From: Lysinibacillus sp. JNUCC-52
Lineage (GTDB): Bacteria; Bacillota; Bacilli; Bacillales_A; Planococcaceae
Assembly: GCF_015999545.1 (NCBI RefSeq)
Contig: NZ_CP065546.1
Location: 1,364,001 to 1,428,000 of the forward strand
DNA length: 64,000 nt
Direction of reading: 5' to 3'
Every line of letters begins with the position of its first letter. Position 1 is the first letter of the stretch. Positions 17,595-25,409 of this stretch are shown piece after piece. The notes under the pieces were generated by a model. It worked only from the letters and a program-made list of their open reading frames with translations, searched no databases and had not been told where the DNA came from. The translations under genes and the position numbers were made by a program.

Positions 17595-18065
17595 TTATTC
17601 TGCAAAAACGATATGCCATTCATCACGTTTTGCCAAAAATTCTTTTGCAAGCGCTTTTGCACCTTCAAGACTATGGCTTGCTGCCCAGCCACATTGCACT
17701 TCATTACATGCTGGTACAGCCGTTGCATTCGTCACATCAGTAAATGTTTTTTCTAAAATCGTAAGTAAGTCGTCATAATCATTATGATTAATCAACGATA
17801 CATAAAAGCCTGTTTGACAACCCATTGGACTGAAATCGACAATATGGTCGGAATAATTGCGAATAAGATCTGCCGATAAATGCTCTAAAGAATGGAGTGC
17901 TGGCATTTCCATATGCTCCTTATTAGGTTGTTTGAAGCGAATATCGTATTTATAAACTTCATCGCCACTTTGTCCTACTTTTACACCAGCTAAACGTACA
18001 TAAGGTGCTTTTACCTTCGTATGGTCTAAATCAAAACTTTCCACATTTGTTTTTTCGCGTTCCAT
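17595..18065 (-). CDS. luxS: S-ribosylhomocysteine lyase
   Basis: LuxS cleaves S-ribosylhomocysteine to homocysteine and DPD, the precursor of autoinducer-2, in the activated methyl cycle. The 156-residue protein shows the metal site HSLEH (58-62) with Cys127 in EVQCGWA and the catalytic Cys85 in MGCQTG. Length is typical. It is monocistronic with its own terminator. No lsr-type AI-2 uptake genes are in the window. Confidence 0.97.
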   Translation of the reverse strand: MEREKTNVESFDLDHTKVKAPYVRLAGVKVGQSGDEVYKYDIRFKQPNKEHMEMPALHSLEHLSADLIRNYSDHIVDFSPMGCQTGFYVSLINHNDYDDLLTILEKTFTDVTNATAVPACNEVQCGWAASHSLEGAKALAKEFLAKRDEWHIVFAE

Positions 18066-18364
18066 TGCTAACAGCTCCTTTTCTTACAATACTAACTATT
18101 ATAACGGGTTTTCTATGAAATGTGTAAATTTTTAAAATAGAATGATAATTAAATAGAAGTCTTACACCATTTTTCTAATTAATAACAATCTAAATCTTCT
18201 CCTTTTTGAAAAAATATTTTCTTTCTTTTATTTATCGTTTATCTAATACCCTATTTATAAAAGGTTTTATTATGTAAAAAAATTTTTCTTCTCATTTGGC
18301 AAAAAAATTTTCTGTATTTACTAACTTTTCTTGTAATAGTAGTATCATAGCAGTTTCAACTTTC

Positions 18365-18506
18365 TAGATCGCTGAAACCAATGGATGCGGGGGAACCAAA
18401 TTTTTTGGATGAACATTCAATCCAAGGGGTGAATCCTTGTTAAGGTAGGGCTACTCAAAGGCCCGAATCCGTCAGCTAACCTCGTAAGCGTTAAATGAGA
18501 AGGAAG
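18365..18506 (+). ncRNA. c-di-AMP riboswitch (ydaO/yuaA leader)
   Basis: The sequence carries the highly conserved ydaO-yuaA motif: a GATCGCTGAAACC entry, GCGGGGGAACCAA, AAGGGGTGAATCC, GGTAGGGCT, CCCGAATCCGTCAGCTAACC and CTCGTAAGCG, in the right order. This class binds two c-di-AMP molecules and usually represses potassium importers or affects cell-wall hydrolases. Here the next full gene, an MFS transporter, starts 236 bases downstream. I see no clear intrinsic terminator between them, so the expression platform is uncertain. Confidence 0.93.
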
Positions 18507-18720
18507 ATGGAGCTTGTACTATTTGAAAATGATGTATCTACAGGTCTTAGGGCTTTAAAATACTTATGATCAATACAACCTCCAAAACTCCCCATCATTA
18601 CTTTTTAATGAATTAGAAAGCGTGATGAAACAATCGTCGGTATCGCCATTTATTATGTTAGAGATAATTGAAAACGGATTCAACGTCACTAATCTACTAG
18701 CGGAATGCCCCGATTACTAA
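18507..18720 (+). pseudogene. Possible decayed gene behind the riboswitch
   Basis: An ATG at 18507 after AGAAGGAAG opens a 20-codon frame (MELVLFENDVSTGLRALKYL) ending in TGA at 18567. A second frame, shifted by one base, is open from 18559 to TAA at 18718-18720 (54 codons, YDQYNLQNSPSLLFNELESV and on). Joined, they read like one 70-residue globular protein broken by a frameshift. I do not recognise the product. This could be the remnant of the original riboswitch-controlled gene, or chance open frame. Confidence 0.3.
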
Positions 18721-18741
18721 GTAAAAACGGAGGAAACCGAT

Positions 18742-20010
18742 ATGACTACTCAACAAGAGAAAAAAGGCATCTTTTATGGTTGGTGGATTGTAGTGGCATG
18801 TGTCATGATTATGACATTTTTATATGCACCAATTATTAATTTAGTGTCACTTTATACTGTCCCAGTAACGGAAGAATTGGGAATTGGACGGACTGAATTT
18901 ATGACGTATTACACGATCATGGCTTTAGTATCCATGATTTTTTGCCCAATTGCTGGAAAAGTAATGCGGAAAATGGACATTCGTCTTTATTTGACGATAT
19001 TTACAACGCTCGGCACCCTTTCCTATGTAGGATTTTCATTTGCGACGACTGCGATGCACTTTTACTTATTCGCAGTGCTAATGGGGGCTTCTTTGGCTGG
19101 AGCTGCTCTTATTCCAGCACCAGTATTAATTACAAATTGGTTTAACGAAAAACGTGGATTATGTTTAGGGATTGCACTAGCAGGGAGTGGTCTTGGTGGT
19201 GTCATTCTTAGCCCTATTCTAAACTGGCTTATTACAGATTACGGTTGGAGAAGTGCTTACCTCATTACAGGCATTTCAATGTTTGTGTTAATCGTACCTA
19301 TGGCGTTGTTTGTTATTCGACTTAAGCCTGCAGATAAAGGGCTTGTTCCACTAGGGGAAATAAAAAATAGTGCGACTCCTTCACAATTAGTAGATGGGCT
19401 TTCACAAAGAGAAGCACTTAAATCTGTATCATTTTGGGCACTTTGTGCGGCAATTGTTGTCGGTGGTGTTGTCGTCAATGGGATGATTATTAACCTTGCG
19501 CCTTATTTAAAGGATATTGGTGGCACACCTCAACATGCTGCGTTATTACTCTCTTTAGGTTCAGCAATGGTAATTATCGGAAAGTTATTAGTCGGTCGCT
19601 TATACGATAAATTGGGTACCATTACGACATTACTTATTATTTGTGGTTCTGGTTTAGTAAGCTTTTTATTTTTAATGAGAGGTGACCTATTAATACCTGG
19701 TATCCTGTATACGATATTTACGGGATTTGGTGCGACGGCCGTTACAGTTACACCTGCTTACTTAACTTCATCCCTATTTGGGGAAAAAGAATATAGCGCA
19801 AAATTCGGGATTGTGTCGTTATTCTCCTCACTAGGCGCTGCACTGACACCAATTGTTTCAGGGGCCATTTATAATATTAATCATTCCTATGGATTACTGT
19901 TAAATGTCTTAATTGTACTTTCAATCGTTTTATTTGGATTGTTTGTCATTGCCATTAAAACAAAACCTAAAGTTAATACGACTTCAGATATAGAATATTC
20001 ATTAGACTAG
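18742..20010 (+). CDS. MFS transporter, oxalate/monocarboxylate (OFA/MCT-like) type
   Basis: This 422-residue protein has twelve predicted membrane helices, beginning with the YGWWIVVACVMIM helix typical of the OFA/monocarboxylate branch of the major facilitator superfamily. The loop NEKRGLCLGIALAGSGLGG matches motif A/helix 5 of this group. The substrate cannot be read from sequence. Start follows GGAGG by seven bases. It is transcribed ahead of an M20 amidohydrolase only 14 bases away, so it probably imports or exports an acylated amino acid or its product. It lies downstream of the c-di-AMP riboswitch. Confidence 0.88.
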   Translation: MTTQQEKKGIFYGWWIVVACVMIMTFLYAPIINLVSLYTVPVTEELGIGRTEFMTYYTIMALVSMIFCPIAGKVMRKMDIRLYLTIFTTLGTLSYVGFSFATTAMHFYLFAVLMGASLAGAALIPAPVLITNWFNEKRGLCLGIALAGSGLGGVILSPILNWLITDYGWRSAYLITGISMFVLIVPMALFVIRLKPADKGLVPLGEIKNSATPSQLVDGLSQREALKSVSFWALCAAIVVGGVVVNGMIINLAPYLKDIGGTPQHAALLLSLGSAMVIIGKLLVGRLYDKLGTITTLLIICGSGLVSFLFLMRGDLLIPGILYTIFTGFGATAVTVTPAYLTSSLFGEKEYSAKFGIVSLFSSLGAALTPIVSGAIYNINHSYGLLLNVLIVLSIVLFGLFVIAIKTKPKVNTTSDIEYSLD

Positions 20011-20024
20011 AGAGGTGTATTCAT

Positions 20025-21197
20025 ATGACGAAACATGAAACATTACTAATGGCGGAACATTTTCAAGAAGAATTCATTCAGCATCGTAGACATCTACATC
20101 AACATCCAGAGATTGGATTCGAACTACCGAATACAGTCGCTTACGTTGAAAAAACATTACTTTCTATGGGTCTAACACCTCAAAAAGTTGGGCAAGCGGG
20201 GCTTGTTGTGACGATTGGTAATGGCAATGGGAAAACAATTTTACTAAGAGGCGATATGGACGCATTACCGATGGAGGAAAACACGGATTTACCGTTTAAA
20301 TCGACAAATGGATTTGCTCATACTTGTGGCCATGACATCCATACGACGTTTATGCTCGGCGCTGCGAAGCTTTTAAAAGAGAAAGAAAAAGATATCAAAG
20401 GTACTGTCAAAATCACGTTCCAGCCCGCCGAGGAAATTGGTCTTGGTGCAAGGAATATGATAGAAAATGGCTTACTCGAACATCCAAAAGTCGATGCTGC
20501 CCTTGCCCTCCATGTCACGCCAGATTTAGAAGTAGGGAAATTTGGCTACAAACCAGGCATCGCCGCTTCATCATTAGATGGCTTCTTTCTAAAAGTGCAA
20601 GGTAAAGGTGGACACAGCTCTGAGCCGCAAAATGCCATTGATCCATTAATGATTGTCAATGCGATTTACAATCAAATGAATACACTAGTTAGCAAGGAAA
20701 TCGATCCTAAAGAAAGAGCGGTCCTCGTTATCGGTAAAATGGGTGGCGGTACAGTAGCAAATATTATTCCAGATACAGCCCATTTAGAAGCCACACTACG
20801 CTCTTTCAAACCAGAAGTTAGGGATCATCTATTTAATCGAGTTCAAGAAATTATAGATGCGACAGTGAAAATGATGCGTGGAACATATGAATTAAAGACT
20901 ATCTCTACCCCATCACTATATAATAATGAAACATTGTGCGAACAAATCGTACCTTTTGTACAAGAAATTGTTGGCGAAAATCATTTACAAGTGGACGCTG
21001 AACCATTAGCTGGCACAGAAGATTTCTCTTACATTAGCCAGCAAGTGCCAACAATGTTTATGTGGGCAGGCTCCAATGGGTTAGGTGACAACAACTACCC
21101 ATTACACAACCCTAATATTATTTTAGACGAAGGTGTTATTCCATTAGGGGTAGCAGTCGTTGTGCATAGTGCGATTAGCTGGTTAAATCAAGCTTAA
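20025..21197 (+). CDS. M20 family amidohydrolase (N-acyl-amino-acid hydrolase type)
   Basis: This 390-residue protein is an M20D metallohydrolase (hippurate hydrolase/IAA-amino-acid hydrolase/N-acetyldiaminopimelate deacetylase group). Metal ligands are visible in RGDMDALPMEE and TCGHDIHTTFMLGAA, QPAEEIGLGA carries the catalytic Glu, LALHVTP and a C-terminal LHNP carry His ligands. A lid/dimerisation domain lies at about 180-300 (GKGGHSSEPQNAIDP). It removes acyl groups from amino acids or peptides. It forms an operon with the preceding MFS transporter. Confidence 0.92.
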   Translation: MTKHETLLMAEHFQEEFIQHRRHLHQHPEIGFELPNTVAYVEKTLLSMGLTPQKVGQAGLVVTIGNGNGKTILLRGDMDALPMEENTDLPFKSTNGFAHTCGHDIHTTFMLGAAKLLKEKEKDIKGTVKITFQPAEEIGLGARNMIENGLLEHPKVDAALALHVTPDLEVGKFGYKPGIAASSLDGFFLKVQGKGGHSSEPQNAIDPLMIVNAIYNQMNTLVSKEIDPKERAVLVIGKMGGGTVANIIPDTAHLEATLRSFKPEVRDHLFNRVQEIIDATVKMMRGTYELKTISTPSLYNNETLCEQIVPFVQEIVGENHLQVDAEPLAGTEDFSYISQQVPTMFMWAGSNGLGDNNYPLHNPNIILDEGVIPLGVAVVVHSAISWLNQA

Positions 21198-21219
21198 AAC
21201 TATCAACTTTCAAAAGTGT

Positions 21220-21267
21220 AGAAGGTAGACAAACTCAAAATATTTGAGTTCATCTACCTTCTTTTTC
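21220..21267. terminator. Bidirectional intrinsic terminator
   Basis: AGAAGGTAGA (21220-21229) pairs with TCTACCTTCT (21253-21262), with an inner AACTCAAA/TTTGAGTT stem, followed by TTTT on the plus strand. It ends the M20 operon and the convergent permease operon. Confidence 0.85.
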
Positions 21268-21275
21268 TAAAATGG

Positions 21276-21464
21276 TCATTGTATTTCCATAGGATGAATA
21301 GATATGTTTAGGAGCAATACGACAACAAAGCTGATTGCGACTAGTATTGTCACCGCCTTCCATTGGATTTTAAAATCACTCTTTTTCAGTAACAACAATT
21401 GATTGATAAAATGAAGGAAAAAAACGATTAGCAACACTACAACAAACTGAAATAGATAATTCAT
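21276..21464 (-). CDS. Small two-span membrane protein
   Basis: This 62-residue protein has two hydrophobic helices separated by a short basic loop (KKSDFKIQWK). The start ATG at 21464 follows AGGAGTG by seven bases. It lies 90 bases after the NCS1 permease on the same strand and before the shared terminator. I do not recognise a family; it may be an accessory of the permease operon. Confidence 0.6.
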   Translation of the reverse strand: MNYLFQFVVVLLIVFFLHFINQLLLLKKSDFKIQWKAVTILVAISFVVVLLLNISIHPMEIQ

Positions 21465-21554
21465 TTTTGTCACTCCTATCTTGAAAAACTGTGCGAAACC
21501 CTCTAATGTCTAGTCTTTATTTATATCGGACGTTGCTATCTCTTCTCGACAGTT

Positions 21555-22964
21555 CTATCTAGCAATTTCCCAATCACGGTTCGCAGATGTTCCTAAATAT
21601 TCATCAGAGTAATTAGATTCTATTTCTTGTTGCGGGAATTTCTTTAAATACCATTGTTTCATTAGCACATAGTAAATAATTGCCGATAGAGGGAAACCAA
21701 CGAAATACATATAATCAATATAGACAATCGCGAGTACACTACTAATGAGCCAAGCAAGCATACCTGCCACGTTTACGCCTCTATGGAATGTAAATTGCCC
21801 CTCCTGCCTATACAAATCTTTGACATGTAAACGGCGCTTGCGAAGGATATAGTAATCACAAATAATAACACCTGCTACAGCCGACATAATGGCACCGGAG
21901 TACCCTAAGAAACGGAATAACTGCTCTAAAATAATCCAAGGTTGAAACAATGTGCCGATAATTCCCGCTAATATGACACCCCATGTATAGGACAAATGAA
22001 TGCGCGCACCGGCATTGACAAATGTTAACGACGCCGGAATTAAATTAGAAGCAGTATTCGTTGACCATTGCGCCAATATAACGAGCAATAAGATCATCAC
22101 CATCACCCAACCTGTTGCAATTTGTTGCACGACTTCAATCGGATTCCAGTTGCCAGTGGCTAAAAAACTAACGGCACCAATAATACCGATAAAGGTTTGG
22201 ACAGTTGGTAACGCTAATAAGTGAGGAATATAATTATTTTTATTGCGCCGGAACCAATTGCGCTCATTGACTGGTGCTTTTACGTAGCGCGTAATATTCG
22301 GAATATCTACGGCAAGTAAAGACCAAAAGCCCATATTTGCCGCCATAATGAGCAACCAAGTCGTTTCAGCTGTACTTCCTTCATACGTAAAAATATTTAA
22401 CCCCTCTTCAGTAGCAATGCTCGATATTTTCACAAAAATCCAAATCGAAATTAAAATAATGGAAGGCGCAGCAATAACAGCAAATCGATCGATTGCTTTA
22501 ATACCAATGGCCGTATTCACGATTTGCACAGCTGCAAATACAACATACCAGACAAACCAAGAATCAAAGCCTGTTAAATCTGCTACGATATAGTTGATGG
22601 CTGTGGCCCCAAGATATGTTTGAATACCAAACCAAATACAAGCAACGATCCCCCTTATTAACGACGGTATATGTACACCTACTGTGCCAAAAGGTGCTCT
22701 TAAATAAGCCGCAAACGATAAACCATGTTCAATCCCAATATCCCCGGTTAAACTAGCAACAATGGCGATTAATACATTAGCAACAAAAATAGCGCCTGCT
22801 AATTGCCAGAGTGTCATTGATTCAATACCATTAGCGCCAATTTGGAATGTGGCAATAATAACCGCCATCCCCACCCAAATATTAAAAAATCCTAGTCCTG
22901 TAATGATGCGATGCCTTCTTAAAGTGGGCACGATATCCTTTGTGATTAATGTGTTACGTTTCAT
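21555..22964 (-). CDS. NCS1 family permease (cytosine/uracil/allantoin/hydantoin type)
   Basis: This 469-residue protein has about twelve membrane helices and belongs to the nucleobase-cation-symport-1 family, recognised by FFNIWVGMAVIIATFQIGANG in helix 1 region and ADLTGFDSW. NCS1 members import small cyclic amides (uracil, allantoin, hydantoins, cytosine). It lies 23 bases after a nitrilase-family amidase behind a sigma-54 promoter, indicating uptake of a nitrogen source that the neighbouring hydrolases degrade. Confidence 0.9.
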   Translation of the reverse strand: MKRNTLITKDIVPTLRRHRIITGLGFFNIWVGMAVIIATFQIGANGIESMTLWQLAGAIFVANVLIAIVASLTGDIGIEHGLSFAAYLRAPFGTVGVHIPSLIRGIVACIWFGIQTYLGATAINYIVADLTGFDSWFVWYVVFAAVQIVNTAIGIKAIDRFAVIAAPSIILISIWIFVKISSIATEEGLNIFTYEGSTAETTWLLIMAANMGFWSLLAVDIPNITRYVKAPVNERNWFRRNKNNYIPHLLALPTVQTFIGIIGAVSFLATGNWNPIEVVQQIATGWVMVMILLLVILAQWSTNTASNLIPASLTFVNAGARIHLSYTWGVILAGIIGTLFQPWIILEQLFRFLGYSGAIMSAVAGVIICDYYILRKRRLHVKDLYRQEGQFTFHRGVNVAGMLAWLISSVLAIVYIDYMYFVGFPLSAIIYYVLMKQWYLKKFPQQEIESNYSDEYLGTSANRDWEIAR

Positions 22965-22987
22965 AAATCTTCCCCCTGATTAAAACT

Positions 22988-23791
22988 TTATTCGCTTGGA
23001 TGAAAAATGGCTTTATTTAAATCTCTTAAGTAAGGTACTTCTCTTCGTTGTTGAATGACTCGTTGTAAATCAATTGTTGCGACGATGCATTCATCTTCCT
23101 GTACAGCTTCGACTAAAACTTTGCCTTGTGGATCAATAATTCTACTTTTCCCACCAAATTGCGTTGATTGTTTTTCAATTCCTGAACGATTGGCTGCAAT
23201 AACGTAACAGCCGTTTTCGATTGCTCTTGCTTTACTCGCAGTATCCCAGATGTAGTAACGCTGTTCGCCAAATGCCGAAGGGTAGATAAGGACATTGGCG
23301 CCTTGTAACGTTAATATTCTTGCGCCTTCTGGAAACCCGATTTCATAGCAAATTTGTAAACCAATCTTCAAATCTTCTTGATGGATAACAGCTAGTGCAT
23401 CGCCTCTATTAAATCTAAGATTTTCTTGATCCCAAAGATGTGTTTTTCGATATTTGCCCAATATGCCATTTTTCGCTATAACAAAAGCGGTATCAAATAT
23501 TGTGCCTCCGATTTCACCCCGTTCTAAAATACAGCCAATAATCGTGACTTCGTGTTGAGTCGCCATACGCTGTAAAAACTCGGTCGTTTCCCCTGGAATC
23601 GTCTCAGCATATTGCCAATCTTGTTCTTCCACCCGATAACCTGTATTAAATAATTCGGGTAATACAATGAGTGTTGCCTGTTGTTCAAGTGCTTGTGCTA
23701 TTAATGTTTGCGCTTTTTGTAAATTGCCTTCTTTATTGCCTAGTTCACAATTCATTTGAATAGCTGCTACTACATGCTTCAAAGTCATCAC
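22988..23791 (-). CDS. Carbon-nitrogen hydrolase (nitrilase superfamily amidase)
   Basis: This 267-residue protein has the nitrilase-superfamily Glu-Lys-Cys triad: Glu46 (VLPELFNTGY), Lys116 (KYRKTHLW) and Cys148 (LQICYEIGFPE). Length and motifs resemble omega-amidases and small aliphatic or carbamoyl amidases rather than true nitrilases. It is the first gene of a sigma-54-controlled operon with the NCS1 permease. I infer hydrolysis of a ring-opened half-amide or carbamoyl compound, releasing ammonia. Confidence 0.92.
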   Translation of the reverse strand: MMTLKHVVAAIQMNCELGNKEGNLQKAQTLIAQALEQQATLIVLPELFNTGYRVEEQDWQYAETIPGETTEFLQRMATQHEVTIIGCILERGEIGGTIFDTAFVIAKNGILGKYRKTHLWDQENLRFNRGDALAVIHQEDLKIGLQICYEIGFPEGARILTLQGANVLIYPSAFGEQRYYIWDTASKARAIENGCYVIAANRSGIEKQSTQFGGKSRIIDPQGKVLVEAVQEDECIVATIDLQRVIQQRREVPYLRDLNKAIFHPSE

Positions 23792-23858
23792 TCCCCTTTA
23801 GTAATTTTTAGATTGCCGATATCATTCAATAATCCTCCTTTCCGATATAAAATTTCGA

Positions 23859-23875
23859 AGCAAAAATCGTGCCAA
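23859..23875 (-). promoter_or_regulatory. Sigma-54 (-24/-12) promoter of the nitrilase-permease operon
   Basis: The minus strand reads TTGGCACGATTTTTGCT, a complete match to YTGGCACGRNNNTTGCW with correct GG-GC spacing. Transcription should start near 23848, about 57 bases before the nitrilase ATG. A sigma-54 activator gene lies 1.6 kb away and a palindrome shared with that gene's upstream region lies about 118 bases upstream of the start. Confidence 0.88.
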
Positions 23876-23958
23876 CTTTTCATCAATTGACATATTGTTA
23901 AAGATGCACTTATACTGCGAATTTTTTAAAGGGAAAAATGGAAACTTTGTACCGAAGT

Positions 23959-23974
23959 TATGCATTTTGGCATA
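23959..23974. promoter_or_regulatory. Palindromic upstream activator site for the sigma-54 regulator (copy 1)
   Basis: TATGCATTTTGGCATA is an inverted repeat (TATGC and GCATA arms) about 118 bases upstream of the predicted sigma-54 start, the usual distance for enhancer-binding proteins. It differs at two of sixteen positions from the perfect palindrome at 27142-27157 upstream of the activator gene. Confidence 0.65.
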
Positions 23975-24015
23975 GTAGTAATGCAAATTCGTGTTTGTAC
24001 TGGTAGAATATCTTG

Positions 24016-24173
24016 AATCGCGGGTAAAACTCGGGGTATCGAGGGTAAAAGCTCCTAAATCGCTGATAAAACTCGTCCTATCGCCGATAGATGCATCTAA
24101 ATCGCTGGTAAAACCTGTGATATCGCCGATAGAAGCTCATGAATCGCTGATAAAACTCATCGTATCGCCGATA
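24016..24173 (-). repeat. 21-bp-period array, 8 units, inverted orientation
   Basis: Eight 11-bp cores start at 24016, 24037, 24058, 24079, 24100, 24121, 24142 and 24163, exactly 21 bp apart. Read on the minus strand they match TATCRGCGATT. On the plus strand units alternate between AATCGCTGRTA-like and TATCGCCGATA, so the array can also be seen as four 42-bp double units. A degenerate ninth unit may start at 23995. Spacers are 10 bp and partly conserved (AAACTC after the odd units). It lies upstream of the sigma-54 promoter. Confidence 0.9.
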
Positions 24174-24235
24174 GAATAACGTATAGCCTGCACTGAGCGG
24201 AAAGTGACCGACATAAGGCACACCATCAGCACAAC

Positions 24236-24275
24236 AAAAAAGTGTTAGATTGATCGCAGTCAATCTAACACTTTT
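24236..24275. terminator. Intrinsic terminator after the isochorismatase gene
   Basis: AAAAGTGTTAGATTGA pairs with TCAATCTAACACTTTT around a six-base loop; on the minus strand a T-run follows. It ends the isochorismatase transcript. Its stem closely resembles the palindrome at 7755-7794. Confidence 0.85.
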
Positions 24276-24291
24276 CCTCTAACTATAAAAT

Positions 24292-24795
24292 TCAATCTAT
24301 AAATTTCAAAAATCTGTTATTCCATATATTTTCATAAAAATCAATTGTCTCTTGTGCTGACATAAATGGGTTATTAAGCGTAGAAGTCGCTTTACGTACC
24401 ATAAAGTTTTCGTATCCTAAGCCATGTGCAAATTTAATCGTTGCATCCATACAGTACTCAGTTTGGGCGCCGCAAAATTCAATACGCTGTACAGCTAATT
24501 CGTCTAACATCGTTTTTAAGTTTGTTTTGTAAAATGAATTGGCATGTTCTTTTCTAACCAAATAGTCTTGCTCTTGCACATCTAAGTCTGCATGAATCGC
24601 CCAAAGTTCCTCTTCAGGTACGAGTTCTTCATCACAATGCTGCACAAAAATAATCGGTTTTTGCAGTTCCCGGTAGCACGCAATTCGATTATTTACTTTC
24701 GTAAGTAAACTTGGTAGTTCAACCAAATGCTCTGCACTAAAACATACACCATTTTGTAAATCGATGACGATTAAAACATCTGCATTAGCTTTCAT
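24292..24795 (-). CDS. Isochorismatase-family cysteine hydrolase
   Basis: This 167-residue protein has the isochorismatase-like hydrolase triad Asp12 (VIVIDLQNGV), Lys82 (RKEHANSFY) and Cys115 (CGAQTEYCMDAT). Related enzymes hydrolyse N-carbamoylsarcosine, ureidoacrylate, nicotinamide or small amides. It lies between the sigma-54 regulator and the nitrilase-permease operon, suggesting a role in the same nitrogen-compound degradation. It has its own terminator. Confidence 0.9.
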   Translation of the reverse strand: MKANADVLIVIDLQNGVCFSAEHLVELPSLLTKVNNRIACYRELQKPIIFVQHCDEELVPEEELWAIHADLDVQEQDYLVRKEHANSFYKTNLKTMLDELAVQRIEFCGAQTEYCMDATIKFAHGLGYENFMVRKATSTLNNPFMSAQETIDFYENIWNNRFLKFID

Positions 24796-24909
24796 TATTT
24801 TGCCTCTTTCATATTTAATTTATTGTTTAGGGACGTTATTACTAATAAATTTTCAATTGCGCCAAACTCCTTCTTACTCGGTCGTAATCGGCGTAAGTAT
24901 TTACACATT

Positions 24910-25371
24910 TTAAACGTCATTACCTGCCCATGCCTTAACGTTTTCAAATTGGGCATGCGGACAGCGTTTTTTTAATTCTTCAATAAACCCCATTTTATTC
25001 TCCGTTAAAATCTTAATACGGCCAAAGCTTGTAGATTCCACACATAGCTCAAGTCCAATATCAGATGGTGTAATGCGATAGCCCGTAAATTTATCTTTTG
25101 TCGGCGCAACTTTTCTTATCGTGTGATAAGGTACGCGTCTTTTGAAGGGCCCACCTTTTATTAATAAATACTCCTTATAGAAAATACATTGAAGCGAAGT
25201 GCCGTACCACCAAACAATACCTCCAGCAACAAGAAAGAGAACAACAATCAACAGTAAAATAGGTAATGGTAATTGTTTATACAATGAAAGCAATGGAATT
25301 GAACCCATGATGACAACGACTAAAAAGATACCGATTAACAAAACCATGTTTACCTTTGTGCGAAAAACCAT
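24910..25371 (-). CDS. Membrane protein with bacterial PH-like domain
   Basis: This 153-residue protein has two N-terminal membrane helices (about residues 8-25 and 35-55) followed by a soluble domain with YKEYLLIKGGPFKRRVPY and FIEELKKRCP, like the YyaB/YdbT-type bacterial pleckstrin-homology domain (PF06713). The start at 25371 follows GGGAGGG closely. The role is unknown. It is downstream of the sigma-54 activator gene on the same strand, 38 bases away. Confidence 0.7.
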   Translation of the reverse strand: MVFRTKVNMVLLIGIFLVVVIMGSIPLLSLYKQLPLPILLLIVVLFLVAGGIVWWYGTSLQCIFYKEYLLIKGGPFKRRVPYHTIRKVAPTKDKFTGYRITPSDIGLELCVESTSFGRIKILTENKMGFIEELKKRCPHAQFENVKAWAGNDV

Positions 25372-25409
25372 TCGTCCCTCCCCCTTTCTCCTTCCATTAT
25401 ATAGCATGT

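Larger units (their letters stand above)
23792..24291. other. 500-bp intergenic control region between nitrilase and isochorismatase genes
   Basis: No gene is supported here. The stretch holds, from right to left on the minus strand, a terminator (24236-24275), an eight-unit 21-bp array (24016-24173), a palindromic activator site (23959-23974) and a sigma-54 promoter (23859-23875), each listed separately. Frames open through the array on both strands exist only because 21 is a multiple of three. Confidence 0.8.

Noticed and set aside
23991..24263. Open frames on both strands through the 8-unit array, encoding repeated 7-residue blocks
   Set aside because: They are open because the period, 21, is a multiple of three and the units lack stops in those frames; there is no ribosome site, and the other arrays do not keep a reading frame.
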